Below, in pieces: positions 1-11,519 of a stretch of DNA of 64,000 nucleotides. Positions within the stretch are counted from its first letter, which is position 1; every line of letters starts with the position of its first letter. The translations under genes were made by a program, and so were the position numbers. This stretch comes from Neoarius graeffei (taxonomy: Eukaryota; Chordata; Actinopteri; Siluriformes; Ariidae). The notes below the pieces were generated by a model. That model worked only from the letters and a program-made list of their open reading frames with translations, did not search any database and was not told the DNA's origin. Location: positions 35,395,335-35,459,334 of the forward strand of contig NC_083589.1 in NCBI RefSeq assembly GCF_027579695.1. Reading direction: 5' to 3'.

Positions 1-158
1 ATGTATTTGAAACCCTGCTAGGTGGAGTTAATAATCCCCCAACTCTGGCATTAGAGCCCTTACAGCGGGGTGAATGAGTAACGACTCGGCGGCATAAGCG
101 TAGAGCCAAAGCTACCACTGAGGCTTGCCCACAGGAGCACCACTCCTCTCCGCTTCAC

Positions 159-710
159 ATGTCGAACAGATTTGTTTTCAGTGATGCACCCACTGAGAAA
201 CCTGAAAGAGCTCTGGTTATAGGGGACTCTATCATACGGCATGTGAAATTAGCTCAGCCTTTAGGGGCACCAGCAGCTTTAGTGAGGTGTATACCGGGAG
301 CCAGGGCGCTGGACATAGCAGGTAATCTTAGGGTCCTAGGCAAGCACAGGTTCTCAAAGATAGTTATCCATGCAGGAGTTAATGATATATGCCTTCATCA
401 GTCTGAGGTTACTAAGAGTAACTTTGTAGAGGTGTTTAAATTAGTGAAGGTGATGTCCGATGCTGTAGTATGCTCTGGCCCCATCCCAATGTGGCGTGGC
501 AATGTAGCTTACAGCAGGTTATGGTCGCTGAACTGCTGGTTGTCCAGGTTGTGCTCTGAAAACAGTGCGGGCTTTATAGATAATTGGGCTAATTTTGAGG
601 GCACTGCTGGCCTGTTAGGGCAGAACGGTATCCATCCCACTCGGGAAGGTGCTGCTCTCATTTCTTGCAACATAGGTCATAGTCTCAGAACAAACCTAGT
701 TAATTTCTGA
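159..710 (+). CDS. L2 ORF1 protein with SGNH-hydrolase (esterase) domain, fragment
   Basis: A 183-codon open frame inside the L2 element. It carries the blocks of an SGNH/GDSL hydrolase in the right order: VIGDSIIRHV near residue 20 (nucleophile Ser), HAGVND near residue 90 (Asn block) and GIHPTREGAA near residue 157 (catalytic His). Esterase domains are known in ORF1 of CR1/L2-clade LINEs, where they are thought to act on lipid or in RNP function. Upstream sequence (1-158) in another frame also looks like ORF1, so the true N-terminus was further 5' and a frameshift separates the parts. No substrate can be told from sequence. It is a relic of the LINE, not a host gene. Confidence 0.7.
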   Translation: MSNRFVFSDAPTEKPERALVIGDSIIRHVKLAQPLGAPAALVRCIPGARALDIAGNLRVLGKHRFSKIVIHAGVNDICLHQSEVTKSNFVEVFKLVKVMSDAVVCSGPIPMWRGNVAYSRLWSLNCWLSRLCSENSAGFIDNWANFEGTAGLLGQNGIHPTREGAALISCNIGHSLRTNLVNF

Positions 711-917
711 CAATCCAGAGCCAAGGCCAGGGAGCAGATGAACAGACTAAACTGACTGTCTGCTAGCTGCACAGAGTCATCACTCGGGGTCCACTACATC
801 GAGACTGTGTCTGTTCCCCGAGCTCAACAAAAAAATAGAAATACTCAGAGTTTGTTCCAGTAACCTAATCAATATAAAATTAGATCATACTGACTGTACA
901 GCCACTGCCAGCACCTT

Positions 918-2125
918 TGATCTAAAGGTGGGGCTATTAAATATTAGATCTCTTACATCTAAAGTGCTAATGGTTAATGAACTTATTACTGATCAGGAGT
1001 TTAATGTACTGTGTTTAACAGAAACATGGATTAAGCCAAATGAATAGCTAGTCCTCCTGGATACAGTTACATACACCAGCCTCATCTAACTGGCAGAAGA
1101 GGAGGCATCCTGGTTATTTATAATGATTATCTAGGTGCATCACACAAACCTGGTTATAAATTTAATACATTTGAAGTTCTTCGTACTAATATAATGTATG
1201 TAGCCTCGAAAAATAGGTCTACCCAGTTAACTCCATTACTTATTATTTACAGGCCCCCAGGGCAATATTCTGAGTTTCTTTCTGAATTTGCAGATTTTAT
1301 CTCAGACCTGGTTATTTCCTTAGACAAAGCTTTAGTTGTCGGAGATTTTAATATTCACTTTGATAACCCAGAAGACCCTTTGAAAACAGTGTTTGTGTCC
1401 ATTTTAGATTCAGTAGGGGTTAATCAGAATGTCATAGGACCGACCCATAATTGTGGTCACACCCTCGATCTAATACTAACATCCGGGTTAGTCACACTTC
1501 CACAGTCTGAAGTTATCTCAGATCATTATCTCATCTCATTCAAAATATGTCTGAGTAATAATATATGCACCTCACCACTCTACTGTATTAAATGTACATT
1601 CACGTCAACTACTGCACAGAGCTTTATAAATGATCTCCCAGAGTTATCAACTTTGATTGGGTCACTATCAGCCCCTGCAGAACTTGATCAGGCAACTGAA
1701 TGCTTAGAGTCAACGTCCGCTATACTTTAGATAATGTAGCTCCTCTTAAAAGGAAAATGATCAGAGAGAAAAAATTAGCACCCTGGTATAATGATGACAC
1801 TCACACTTTAAAACAGACCATTCGAAAATTGGAACGTAAATGGCATCAAACAAAATTGGTAGTGTTCAAATTAGCATGGAAGGAGAGCTTCCTGGTGTAT
1901 AGAAAAGCTCTTAGTGCTGCTAGATCAACATATCTCTCCTCCCTAATAGAAGATAACAAAAATAATCCTAGATTCCTATTTAATACTGTAGCAAAATTAA
2001 TCAGGAATAAGTCCACTATAGACACATGCACACCTGCAGTATGTAGTAGCAATGACTTCATGAATTTTTTTTAATGACAGAATTGAGAATATCTGACAAA
2101 AAATTCAAACTACTAATTTAAGGTC
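918..2125 (+). pseudogene. L2 ORF2: APE endonuclease and start of reverse transcriptase
   Basis: Translating across frames gives an apurinic-type endonuclease: NIRSLTSK and TETWIKP (about 933-1035), VVGDFNIHF (about 1337-1363), then LDLIL and SDHYLISF (about 1465-1545). These are the metal-binding and catalytic blocks that nick target DNA for LINE priming. A stop at about 1045 and frame changes near 1050-1190 and 1700 break it. The 3' part (1700-2074) is the linker before the reverse transcriptase, with KLAPWYNDD and RNKST. The frame stops where the nested LINE entered at 2140. Confidence 0.8.
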
Positions 2126-2139
2126 AGACAATGTAAGTG

Positions 2140-5100
2140 CCCCTCCTAGAACTGCCACCTTATTGTGGTGGAGGGGTTTGTGTGCTTGAATGATCCTAGG
2201 AGCTATGTTGTTGGGGGCATTACACCCCTGTTAGGGTCTCCCAAGGCAGACAGGTCCTAGGTGACAGGCCAGACCAAGAGCAGTTCACCAAAACCCTTAT
2301 GGAGAATAATCGATCAAGGACCGTGACGTCGCCCGGTATGGCGCAGCCGGGGCCCCACCCTGGAGCCAGGCCCGGGGTTGGGGCTTGTATGCGAGCGCTT
2401 GGTGGCCGGGCCTTTGCCCACGGGGCCCGGCCGGGCTCAGCCCGAAGCGGTGACATGGGCCCGACCTCCTGTGGGTTCACCACCCACAGAGGTAGCCGTA
2501 GGGGGCCGGTGCAGTGTGGATTGGGCGGCAGTCGAAGGCAGGGGCCTTGACGACCTGATCCCCGAACACAGCGCCTAGCTGTTGGGACATGGAATGTCAC
2601 TTCGCTGGGGGGGAAGAGCCTGAGCTTGTGCGGGAGGTTGAGAGGTACCGGCTAGAGATAGTCGGGCTCACCTCCACGCACAGCTTGGGCTCTGGAACCC
2701 AGCTCCTCGAGAGGGGCTGGACTCTCCACTTCTCTGGAGTCGCCCATGGTGAGCGGCGGTGGGCTGGTGTGGGCTTACTTCTAGCTCCCCAGCTCAGCCG
2801 CCATGTGTTGGAGTTTACCCCAGTGAACGAGAGGGTCGCCTCTCTGCGCCTTCGGATTGGGGAGAGGGCTCTTGCTGTTGTTTTTGCCTACAGGCTGAAT
2901 AGCAGTATAGAGTATCTGGCCTTCTTGGAGTCACTGGGAGAGGTACTGAGAGGTTCTCAGACCGGGGACTCCATTGTTCTACTGGGGGACCCAGTATGCT
3001 CATGTGGGCAATGACAGTGACACCTGGAGGGGCGTTTTTGGGAGGAACAGCCTCCCCGATCTGAACCCGAGTGGTGTTTTGTTATTGGACTTCTGTGCTA
3101 GTCACGGTTTGTCCATAACGAACACCATGCTTGAGCATAGGGGTGTCCATAAGTGCACGTGGCACCAGGACACCTTAGGTCGGAGGTCGATGATCGACTT
3201 TGTTGTCATTTCATCTGATCTCCGGCCCTATGTCTTGGACACTCGGGTGAAGAGAGGGGCTGAGCTGTCAACTGATCACCACCTGGTGGTGAGTTGGATC
3301 CGCTGGCGGAGGAGGAAGCCGGACAGACCTGGCAGGCCCAAACGTATGGTGAGGGTCTGCTGGGAGCGTCTGGCCGAACACTCTGTCGGGGAGGTCTGTA
3401 ACTCCCACCTCTGGGAGAGCTTCTCCCAGCTTCCGAGGGAGGCGGGGGACATTGAGTCTGAGTGGACCATGTTCTCTACCTCCATTGTAGATGCAGCTGT
3501 TCGGAGCTGTGGCCGCAAGGTCTCCGGTGCCTGTCGTGGCAGCAATCCCCAAACCCGGTGGTGGATGCCGGAAGTAAGGGATGCCGTCAAGCTGAAGAAG
3601 GAGTCCTATTGGGCTATGTTGACCTCCAGGACTCCTGAGGCAGCTGACAGGTATTGGCAGGCCAGGCGTGCCGCAGCTCGGGCAGTTGCGGAGGCAAAAA
3701 CTCGGAACTGGGAGGAGTTTGGGGAGGCCATGGAGAAGGACTATCGGTCGGCCTCGAAGAAATTCTGGCAAACCATCCGGCGCCTCAGGAGAGGGAAGCA
3801 GTACTCTGCCAACACTGTTTACAGTGCAGGTGGGGAGCTGTTGACCTCGACTGGGGACATTGTCGGGCAGTGGAAGGAATACTTTGAGGATCTCCTCAAT
3901 CCCACCATCATGTCTTCCATTGAGGAGGTGGAGGCTGATGACTCAGAGGTGGACTCATCCATTACCCAAGCCGAAGTCACTGAGGTGGTTTGCAAGCTCC
4001 TCAGTGGTAAGGCACCGGGGGTGGATGAGATCTGCCCTGAGTATCTCAAGTCTCTGGATGTTGTGGGGCTGTCTTGGCTGACACACCTCTGCAACATCGA
4101 GTGGCGGTCAGGGACAGTGCCTCTGGAGTGGCAGACTGGGGTGGTGGTCCCTCTTTTTAAGAAAGGGGACCGGAGAGTGTGCTCCAATTATAGGGGAATC
4201 ACACTTCTCAGCCTCCCAGGGAAGGTTTACTCCAGGGTACTGGAGAGGAGAATTCGGCCAATAGTTGAACCTCGGATCCAGGAGGAACAATGCGGTTTTC
4301 GTCCTGGTCGCGGAACACTGGACCAGTTCTATACCCTTCATAGGGTGCTTGAGGGTTCATGGGAGTTTGCCCAACCAGTCCACATGTGCCTTGTGGATCT
4401 GGAGAAGGCATTCGACCGTGTCCCTCATGGTATTCTGTGGGGGGTGCTTCGGGAGTATGGGGTTCGGGGCTCTTTGCTAAGGGCTGTCCGGTCCCTGTAT
4501 GAATGGAGCAGGAGTCTGGTTCGCATTGCCGGCAGTAGGTCAGACATGTTCCCAGTGCATGTTGGACTCCGGCAGGGCTGCCCTTTGTCACCGGTTCTGT
4601 TCATAATTTTTATGGACAGAATTTCAAGGCGCAGCCAGGGGCCGGAAGGAATCCTGTTTGGGAACCACAGGATTTCATCTCTGCTTTTTGCAGATGATGT
4701 TGTCCTGTTGGCTTCTTCAAACCAGGACCTTCAGCATGCACTGGGGTGGTTTGCAGCCGAGTGTGAAGTGGCTGGGATGAGAATCAGCACCTCCAAGTCT
4801 GAGGCCATGGTTCTCGACCGGAAAAGGGTGGCTTGCCCTCTCCAGGTTGGTGGAGAAGTCCTGCCTCAAGTGGAGGAGTTTAAGTATCTCGGGATCTTGT
4901 TCACAAGTGAGGGAAGGATAGAGCATGAGGTCGACAGGCGGATCGGTGCAGCCTCCGCAGTGATGCGGTCGCTTTACCGGTCCATTGTGGTGAAGAAGGA
5001 GCTGAGCCAAAAGGCGAAGCTCTCAATTTACCAGTCGATCTACGTTCCGACTCTCACCTATGGTCATGAGCTTTAGGTAATGACCGAAAGAACAAGATCG

Positions 5101-5493
5101 CGGATACAAGCGGCCGAAATGAGTTTCCTTCGCAGGGTGGCTGGGCGCTCCCTTAGAGATAGGGTGAGAAGCACAGTCACTTGGGAGGAGCTTGGAGTAG
5201 AGCCGCTGTTCCTCCACATCAAGAGGAATCAGCTGAGGTGGCTCGGGCATCTCTTTCGGATGCCTCCTGGACGCCTCCCTGGGGAGGTGTTCCAGGCATG
5301 TCCCCCCGGGAAGAGGCCCTGGGGAAGACCCAGGACATGCTGGAGGGACTATGTCTCTCGGCTGGCCTGGGAACGCCTCAGTGTTCTTCCCAAGGAGCTG
5401 GCCGAGGTGTCTGGGGAAAGGGAAGTTTGGGCTTCCATGCTCAGACTGCTGCCTCCGCGACCCGGCCCTGGATAAGTGGAAGAAGATGAGACA
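2140..5493 (+). mobile_element. Nested LINE (APE endonuclease + RT, RTE-like), 3.35 kb
   Basis: This non-LTR retrotransposon sits inside the L2 reverse transcriptase. It is flanked by a duplicated target: AGACAATGTAAGTG at 2126-2139 and AGACAATGTACGTAAGTG at 5494-5511, the right copy having four extra bases. A GC-rich 5' leader (about 2140-2580) precedes one endonuclease-RT protein; a short GATAAGTGGAAGAAG-type tail ends it. Base composition is clearly more GC-rich than the surrounding L2. The C-terminal RWLGHLFRMP block and lack of an RNase H domain suggest an RTE-like clade, but the exact clade is uncertain without a tree. Confidence 0.85.
2589..5472 (+). pseudogene. Endonuclease-reverse transcriptase of nested LINE, lightly broken
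   Basis: The product would nick genomic DNA and prime reverse transcription of its own RNA. Endonuclease blocks: the GD(F)N-type block at about 2985-3010 (spoiled by a frameshift, so the frame leaves at 3014 and resumes from 2974), RRSMIDFV near 3181 and STDHHLV near 3268. RT blocks: GKAPGVDEI (about 4009), YRGITLL (about 4190), [12 protein letters not shown] (about 4291), [12 protein letters not shown] (about 4395), [13 protein letters not shown] (about 4564) and the catalytic [10 protein letters not shown] (about 4682). The long frame ends at a TAG at 5074-5076 where the sequence context implies a Trp; the next frame (5080-5475) carries the conserved C-terminal domain. Two lesions only, so this copy is fairly young. 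Confidence 0.85.
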
Positions 5494-5688
5494 AGACAAT
5501 GTACGTAAGTGACCCTGTAGTTAACAATATAACTACCAGATCAGCAATTAGAATATTTTACTCCCCTTAGATAAATTTAATTACTTTTTCATTAATCTCT
5601 GCATCAAAAGCCTCAAATTGTGTACTAGATCCCTTATCTACATGTCTATTCAAACAGATAATACCTGAAGTAATTGAACTGCTTCTAA

Positions 5689-8600
5689 TCCAGCCACTGG
5701 GGGTGCATAAGCGTACTCTTGGTGCCGGTCCCAAGCCCGGATAAATTGGAGAGGGTTGCGTCAGGAAGGGCATCCGGCGTAAAACTGTGCCAAATCTAAC
5801 ATGCAGAATGAAAAGAGAAATACCATACCGGATCGGTCGAGGCCCAGGTTAACAACGACCGCCTCTGGTACTGTTGGTCAACAGGGTGCCAGTGGAAAGT
5901 ATGCTATTGTTGCGCCAAAACAGAGAAGGAGAAAGAGAGGGGGGAGGCATGTTAGGAGAGAGCATGAAAGATGGAAGGGAAGGAGCACTGAATGTGGGAA
6001 CATTGACTGGCAGAGCGAGAGAGTTAGTAGGTATGATGGAAAGAAGGAAGTTGGACATTTTGTATGTGCAAGAGACGAGGTGGAAAGGAAGCAAGGCCAA
6101 GAACATTGGAGATGGATGCAAGTTGTTTTATTATGGAGTGGATGGAAAGAGAAATGGTGTTGGTATTGTTTTGAGGGGAGAGTTGGTCAACAGTGTGATT
6201 GATGTGAAGAGGGTGTCAGATAGAGTGATAGGCATGAAGTTGGAGAATCAAGGAGTGGTAATCAATGTTGTGTGTGCGTATGCCCCACAGGTTGGATGTG
6301 AGAATGAAGAGAAAGAGTCTTTCTGGGAAAAGATGGATGAAGTGGTAGAAAGTATACCAAGAGAGGTGTGCGTGCTGATAGGAGCAGATTTCAACGGACA
6401 TGTTGGCAAGGGAAACGGATGAGATGAGGACATGATGGGCAGATATGGTGTAAAAGAGAGACATGTGGAAGGGCAAATGGTGGTTGATTTTTCAAAGAGG
6501 ATGAATTTGGCAATAGTCAATACGGTACATACTTCGAGAAGAGAGAGCAGCATAGGGTGACGTTTAAGAGTGGAGGAAGATCTACACAGGTGGACTACAT
6601 ACTCTGCAGAAGGGGTAACCTGAAGGAGATTGGAGATTGTAAAGTGATGGCAGGGGAGAGTGTAGCTAGACAACATCAAGTGGTCGTGTGCAGGATGAGC
6701 TTGAAAGTGAAAAAGAGGAAGCATGAAATAGTGGAGCTGAAGATTAAGTGGTGAAAACTAAAAGAAGTTGAACATCAGAAGGAGTTTAGGGAAGAAATGA
6801 GATGAGCATTGAGTGGTCATGGAAGTCTGCTGGAAGATTTGAATACTACTGCTGAACTAGTAAGAGAGGCAGCAAGGAAGGTGCTAGGGTGGTCATCAGG
6901 AAGGAAGACAAGGAGACATGGTGGTGGAACAAAGAAGTGCAGGAAATTATAAAAGAGAAGAGGCTAGCAAAGAAGAATTGGGACAATCAGAGAGATGAGG
7001 AAAGCAGCTGGTTATACAGAGAGACAAGACAGAAGGCAAAAAGAGCTGTAGCGAAGGCGAAAGCAGATGCATACCAGGAGTTGTACGAAAGACTGGAGAC
7101 CAAAGAAGGCGAGAAAGACCTATACAGACTAGCTAGGCAGAGAAACAGGGAAGCGAGGGATGTACAGCAGGTAAGAGTGATGAAAGATGTAAATGGAAAT
7201 GTGCTGACAGAGTGTATTAAGAAGGTGGAAAGAGTACTTTGAGGATTTATTAAATGAGGAGACTCCAAGAGAGAAAAGGTCAGATTCATTGGAGACAGCA
7301 AATCAGGAAGCAGAGTTGGTTAGTAAGGATGAGGTGAGGGCAGCCATGAAAAGAATGAAGACTGGGAAAGCAGTCGGACCAGATGGTATCCCGATTGACG
7401 CTTGGAGATGTTTGGGTGAGACGGCTGTGGAGTTCCTAACGAGATTGTTTAATAAGATCCTAGAGAATGAGAAAATGCCAAATGAATGGAGAAAGAGTGT
7501 GCTAGTCCCAACATACAAGAATAAGTCAAGTCAACTTTATTGTCAAATATGGGAGGATGGGAATAAGGGAGATGTACAGAGCTGCAGTAATTACAGAGGA
7601 ATAAAATTGATGAGCCACACCATGAAGCTACCGTATGGGAAAGGGTATTGGAGGCGAGATTGAGAAGAGAGGTAGCAAACTGTGAACAGCAGTACGGGTT
7701 TATGCCAAGGAAGAGCACATCAGATGCAATTTTTGCTCTAAGAATGTTAATGGAGAAGTCCAGAGAAAGCTACATTGTGTGTTTGTAGACCTGGAGAAGG
7801 CATATGATAGAGTGCCGAGAGATGAGTTATGGTATTGCATGAGAAAGAGTGGAGTGAATGAGAAGTATATTAGAGTGATGCAAGACATGTATGAGAACAG
7901 TGAAACAGCAGTGAGGTGTGCAGTTGGAATGACTGAATGGTTCAAGGTGAAGGTGGGACTCCATCAAGGATCTGCTTTGAGTCCTTTTTTGTTTGCCATA
8001 GTAATGGATAGCTTGACGGACGAAGTGAGGCAAGAGTCACCATGGAACATGATGTTTGCGGATGATATTGTGAAATGTGGTAAAAGTAGAAAGGAGGTTG
8101 AGTTGGGTTTGGAGAGATGGAGGTATGCATTGGAATGAAGAGGAATGAAGGTGAGCAGGAGCAAAACAGAATACATGTGCATCAATGAGAATGGGGATGA
8201 GAGTGTAGTGAAGATGCAAGGAGTAGACATAAAGAAAGTTTGTGAATTCAAGTACCTGGGCTCAACTGTGCAGGAAAATGGGGGCTGCGATAGTGAGGTG
8301 AGAAAGAGAGTGCAGGCAGGGTGGAGCAGTTGGAGAAGGATTTCGGGAGTCATTTGTGATAGGAAAGTCCCAGCAAAAGTGAAAGATGAGATGTATAAGA
8401 GAGTAGTGAGACCAGCTGTGATGTATGGATTGGAGACCGTACCCTTAACAAAGAGACCGGAGGCAAAGTTGGAGGTGGCAGAGTTGAGGGTGTTAAGGTT
8501 TGCAATGGGAGTGACAAGGTTGGACAGGATAAGGAACGAGTATATCAGAGGGACAGCACATGTAGAGAGCTTGGGAATTAAGCTAAGAGAGATGAGACTG

Positions 8601-8836
8601 AGATGGTATGGGCACATCCTGAGAAGAGATGCAGAGCATGTGGGAAGGAGAATGTTGAGGATGGAGCTGCCAGGCAAACGAAAACGAGAAAGGCCAAAGA
8701 GGAGATACATGGATGTGGTGAGAGAGGACATGAAAGTGGCAGGTGTGGTAGAGAAGGATGCGGAAGACAGGGAGCAATGGAGACAAAAGATCTGCTGTGG
8801 CGACCCCTAATCAGGAGCAGCCAAAAGAAGAGGAAG
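5689..8836 (+). mobile_element. RTE-type LINE nested in the L2 element, 3.15 kb
   Basis: A second LINE inside the L2 reverse transcriptase, about 200 bp downstream of the first. It has a perfect 17-bp target-site duplication, AATTGAACTGCTTCTAA, at 5672-5688 and 8837-8853. When it is removed the L2 frame reads through the joint (…IELLL then KIINYS…). The 5' leader (5689-5870) and the 3' end (GGCGACCCCTAATCAGGAGC…) look complete, so this was a near-full-length insertion. It carries several frame breaks and a 42-bp internal insertion near 7525. Confidence 0.88.
5874..8810 (+). pseudogene. RTE endonuclease-reverse transcriptase, multiply broken
   Basis: Open pieces at 5874-6422, 6557-6754, 6889-7242, 7289-7663, 7779-8138 and 8145-8810 line up as one RTE-clade polyprotein. 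Endonuclease blocks: QETRWKGS (about 6069), NGVGIVL (about 6152), GADFNGHVGKG (about 6382) and VDYILCRRG (about 6590). RT blocks: GKAVGPDGIP (about 7366), YRGIKLMSHT (about 7594), VDLEKAYDRVPR (about 7785), GLHQGSALSPFLF (about 7954) and MMFADDIV (about 8049). The C-terminal part has EFKYLGSTVQ and LRWYGHILRR. Stops or shifts at about 6422, 6545, 6753, 7242, 7660 and 8138 make it non-functional. Confidence 0.85.
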
Positions 8837-8853
8837 AATTGAACTGCTTCTAA

Positions 8854-10249
8854 AAATAATAAATTATTCTCTTAGGATTGGCTATGTACCCAAATCCTTT
8901 AAACTAGCAGTTATCAAACCCCTGATTAAAAAACCTGACCTTGATCCCTGTCAGCTGTCCAATTATTGGCCAATATCAAACCTCCCCTTTATCTCCAAGA
9001 TCCTTGAAAAAGCTGTGGCACAGTAGTTATGCTCATATTTACACAGGAATAACATCCATGAAATGTATCAGTCAGGATTTAGACCTCATCATAGCACAGA
9101 GACAGCTCTGGTTAAAGTAGTAAACGACCTGCTGTTGGCGTCTGATCAGGGCTGTGTCTCGCTGCTTGTGTTGCTTGACCTTAGTGCAGCATTTGATACC
9201 ATTGATCATTCCATTCTTCTGCATAGATTAGAAAATGTTGTGGGAGTTAAGGGAACGGCCCTTTCCTGGCTCAGCTCTTATTTAACTGATCGCTATCAGT
9301 ATGCTGATGTAAATGGTGATTTTTCTAGACATACTGAGGTAAAGTTTGGTGTTCCACAAGGTTCTGTCTTGGGTCCACTGCTTTTTTTATGTTACCTCTG
9401 GGTGATATTATTCATAAATATTGTATTAGTTTCCACTTTTATGCTGATGAGACACAGTTGTATGTTTCTGCAAAACCAGATGAGAGACACCAGCTTAATA
9501 GAATTGAGGAATGTGTAAAGGACATTAAACACTGGATGCTTATTAAGTTCCTTCTGCTTAACTCTGACAAGACTGAAGTACTTGTACTAGGACCACATGC
9601 AGCTAGAAGTAAGTTTTCTGATTACATGGTAACTCTGGATGGCCTTTCTGTTTCTTCACATGCAGTAGTAAAAGACCTCGGAGTGATTATTGACCCCAGT
9701 CTTTCATTCGAAACTCACATTGATAACATAACCCGGATAGCTTTCTTTCATCTCAGAAATATTGCTAAGATAAGAAATTTAATGTCACTACATGATGCAG
9801 AAAAACTAGTTCATGCTTTCGTTACCTCCAGGTTGGATTATTGTAATCCCTTACTGTCTGGATGTTCCAGTAAGTGCATAAACAAGCTCCAGTTAGTTTA
9901 AAATGCAGCAGCAAGAGTTCTTACTAGAATTACAAAATATGACCACATCACCCCTGTCTTATCCACACTACACTGGCTCCCAATCAAATTTCATATTGTT
10001 TATAAAATACTACTATTGACCTTTAAAGCACTGAATGGTCTCGCACCACAGTACCTGAGCGAACTTCTGGTCCTTTATGACCCACCGTGCCTACTTAGAT
10101 CAAAAGGTGCAGGCTATCTGCTGGTACCTCGTATAGTGAAGGCTACATCGGGGGCAGAGCCTTTTCTTACAAAGCCCCACAATTATGGAACAACCTTCCA
10201 AGTAGTGTTCGGGAATCAGACACAGTCTGAGCATTTAAGTCTAGGCTGA
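8854..10249 (+). pseudogene. L2 reverse transcriptase, 3' part
   Basis: Downstream continuation of the L2 ORF2. In frame pieces one reads LAVIKPLIKKPDLDP (about 8909), a stop at about 9025, then [12 protein letters not shown] (about 9073), [13 protein letters not shown] (about 9174), [14 protein letters not shown] (about 9346), a frameshift near 9390, YADETQLYV (about 9438) and DLGVIIDPSL (about 9675). The catalytic YADE form replaces the usual YADDT. The C-terminal KSRLKTYLFSQ-type end follows at about 10235. Lesions show the copy is inactive. Family assignment follows from the RT motifs. Confidence 0.83.
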
Positions 10250-10897
10250 AAACATATCTGTTTAGTCAAGCCTTTTGTTAATGGTGTTTATAAGGTAAAG
10301 GTGTAGATCTGGAGAGTCCTCAGACATAGAGTGTTTTGGTAAACTGGGATGTATGGATGTTGTCAGTCCCCCACTCACTTGCTCACTTGAGTTTGTTGAC
10401 GATGTAGTGGCTGGCTGCTTTGTGTCCCGGGGCTCCCTCATGCCTGTGTTACCTTCTGGCTTTCCCCTTTTAGTTATGCTGTCATAGTTAGTTTTGCCAG
10501 AGTCCCTGCTTGTACTCGGCGCAAAATGTATACTATACCTTTGTACTTATTCAGGTGACATTGGGCATACCTAACAACCTGTGTTTCCCCCCCCCCCAAA
10601 AAAAACAAAAAAAATCTGTCCCTCTGAGTTACATGTCAATCCTGGGATTGAGGTGCTGACCTCTTCTGCTCCTCAGACCTGCCTGATCCATCCTGATGCC
10701 CTATGTCTGGTTGGAGTCTCATCACATCGCTCCTGTAGAGGATGGCCCCAGATGGACAGTTGGAAGTCACACTTGGAAGATGCTCTGGACACTTACAGTA
10801 ATGCTTTTATGGCTGAGGACTACAGTTGACTTGCTAACTTTAGGACTGCAGTTGTCATGAACAGTTTTGCACTCAAGTTTCCATTAATGAAGAGTTA
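10250..10897 (+). other. L2 3' untranslated region, first part
   Basis: About 650 bp between the L2 stop region and the Tc1 insertion. No coding signal. It holds a C11/A8 tract at about 10586-10605. The region continues at 14318. Confidence 0.6.
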
Positions 10898-11099
10898 CAG
10901 TTAGGTCCATAAGTATTTGGACAGAGGCAACATTTTTCTAATTTTGGTTCTGTACATTACCACAATGAATTGTGAACAAAACAATTCAGATGCAGTTGAA
11001 GTTCAGTGTGGGTGCAATCAGTTAATTATTGAAATTAAGTGATCAATCTCGTTAAATCAGTCTCATTAAATTTTGAAGGTCAATAATTAAAATGAATCA

Positions 11100-11275
11100 A
11101 TCCCATTGAATCGTTTAATTTGACTCGTTTGAATTGAATCATACCATAGAATCACTCATTTGAAGTGAGTCATTCAGTGAATCGTTTAGTGAATCATTTA
11201 GTGAATCGTTCAATGAATCATTTAGTGAATCATTTGGTGAATCGTTCAATGAATCATTTAGTGAATCATACCATT
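11100..11275. repeat. Minisatellite inside the solo LTR
   Basis: Irregular tandem copies of an 11-base motif close to GTGAATCATTT / GTGAATCGTTC. The other LTR copy has a different short array (GAGACTGATTTAAT repeats, about 59740-59800) at the matching place, so the array length varies between copies. Confidence 0.7.
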
Positions 11276-11496
11276 AATCCTGGTGCTTAATAATAAATTA
11301 CCAAACAGCTAAATTATGGTATATTTCCAAATTATTACGATCACTTGCCATATTACATAACATACGCACCCTTTTTGAATTCTTTGAGAAGATTGGGGAC
11401 TTCAGATATTGTTGTTCACAAATAAACACAGTTTGTTTAATAAATGACTTTATTATACAAAGATAAAAATAATAAACCAATATATACAAGCAGTGA

Positions 11497-11519
11497 GGTG
11501 TGTGTGTGTGTGTGTGAGA
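11497..11519. repeat. (GT)n microsatellite
   Basis: A short run of GT dinucleotides followed by GAGAGA, inside the solo LTR. Confidence 0.8.

Noticed and set aside
2220..2600. Open frames on both strands in the GC-rich leader of the nested LINE
   Set aside because: Pro/Gly/Arg-rich frames arising from base composition; no motif, and the segment is the 5' untranslated region of the LINE.
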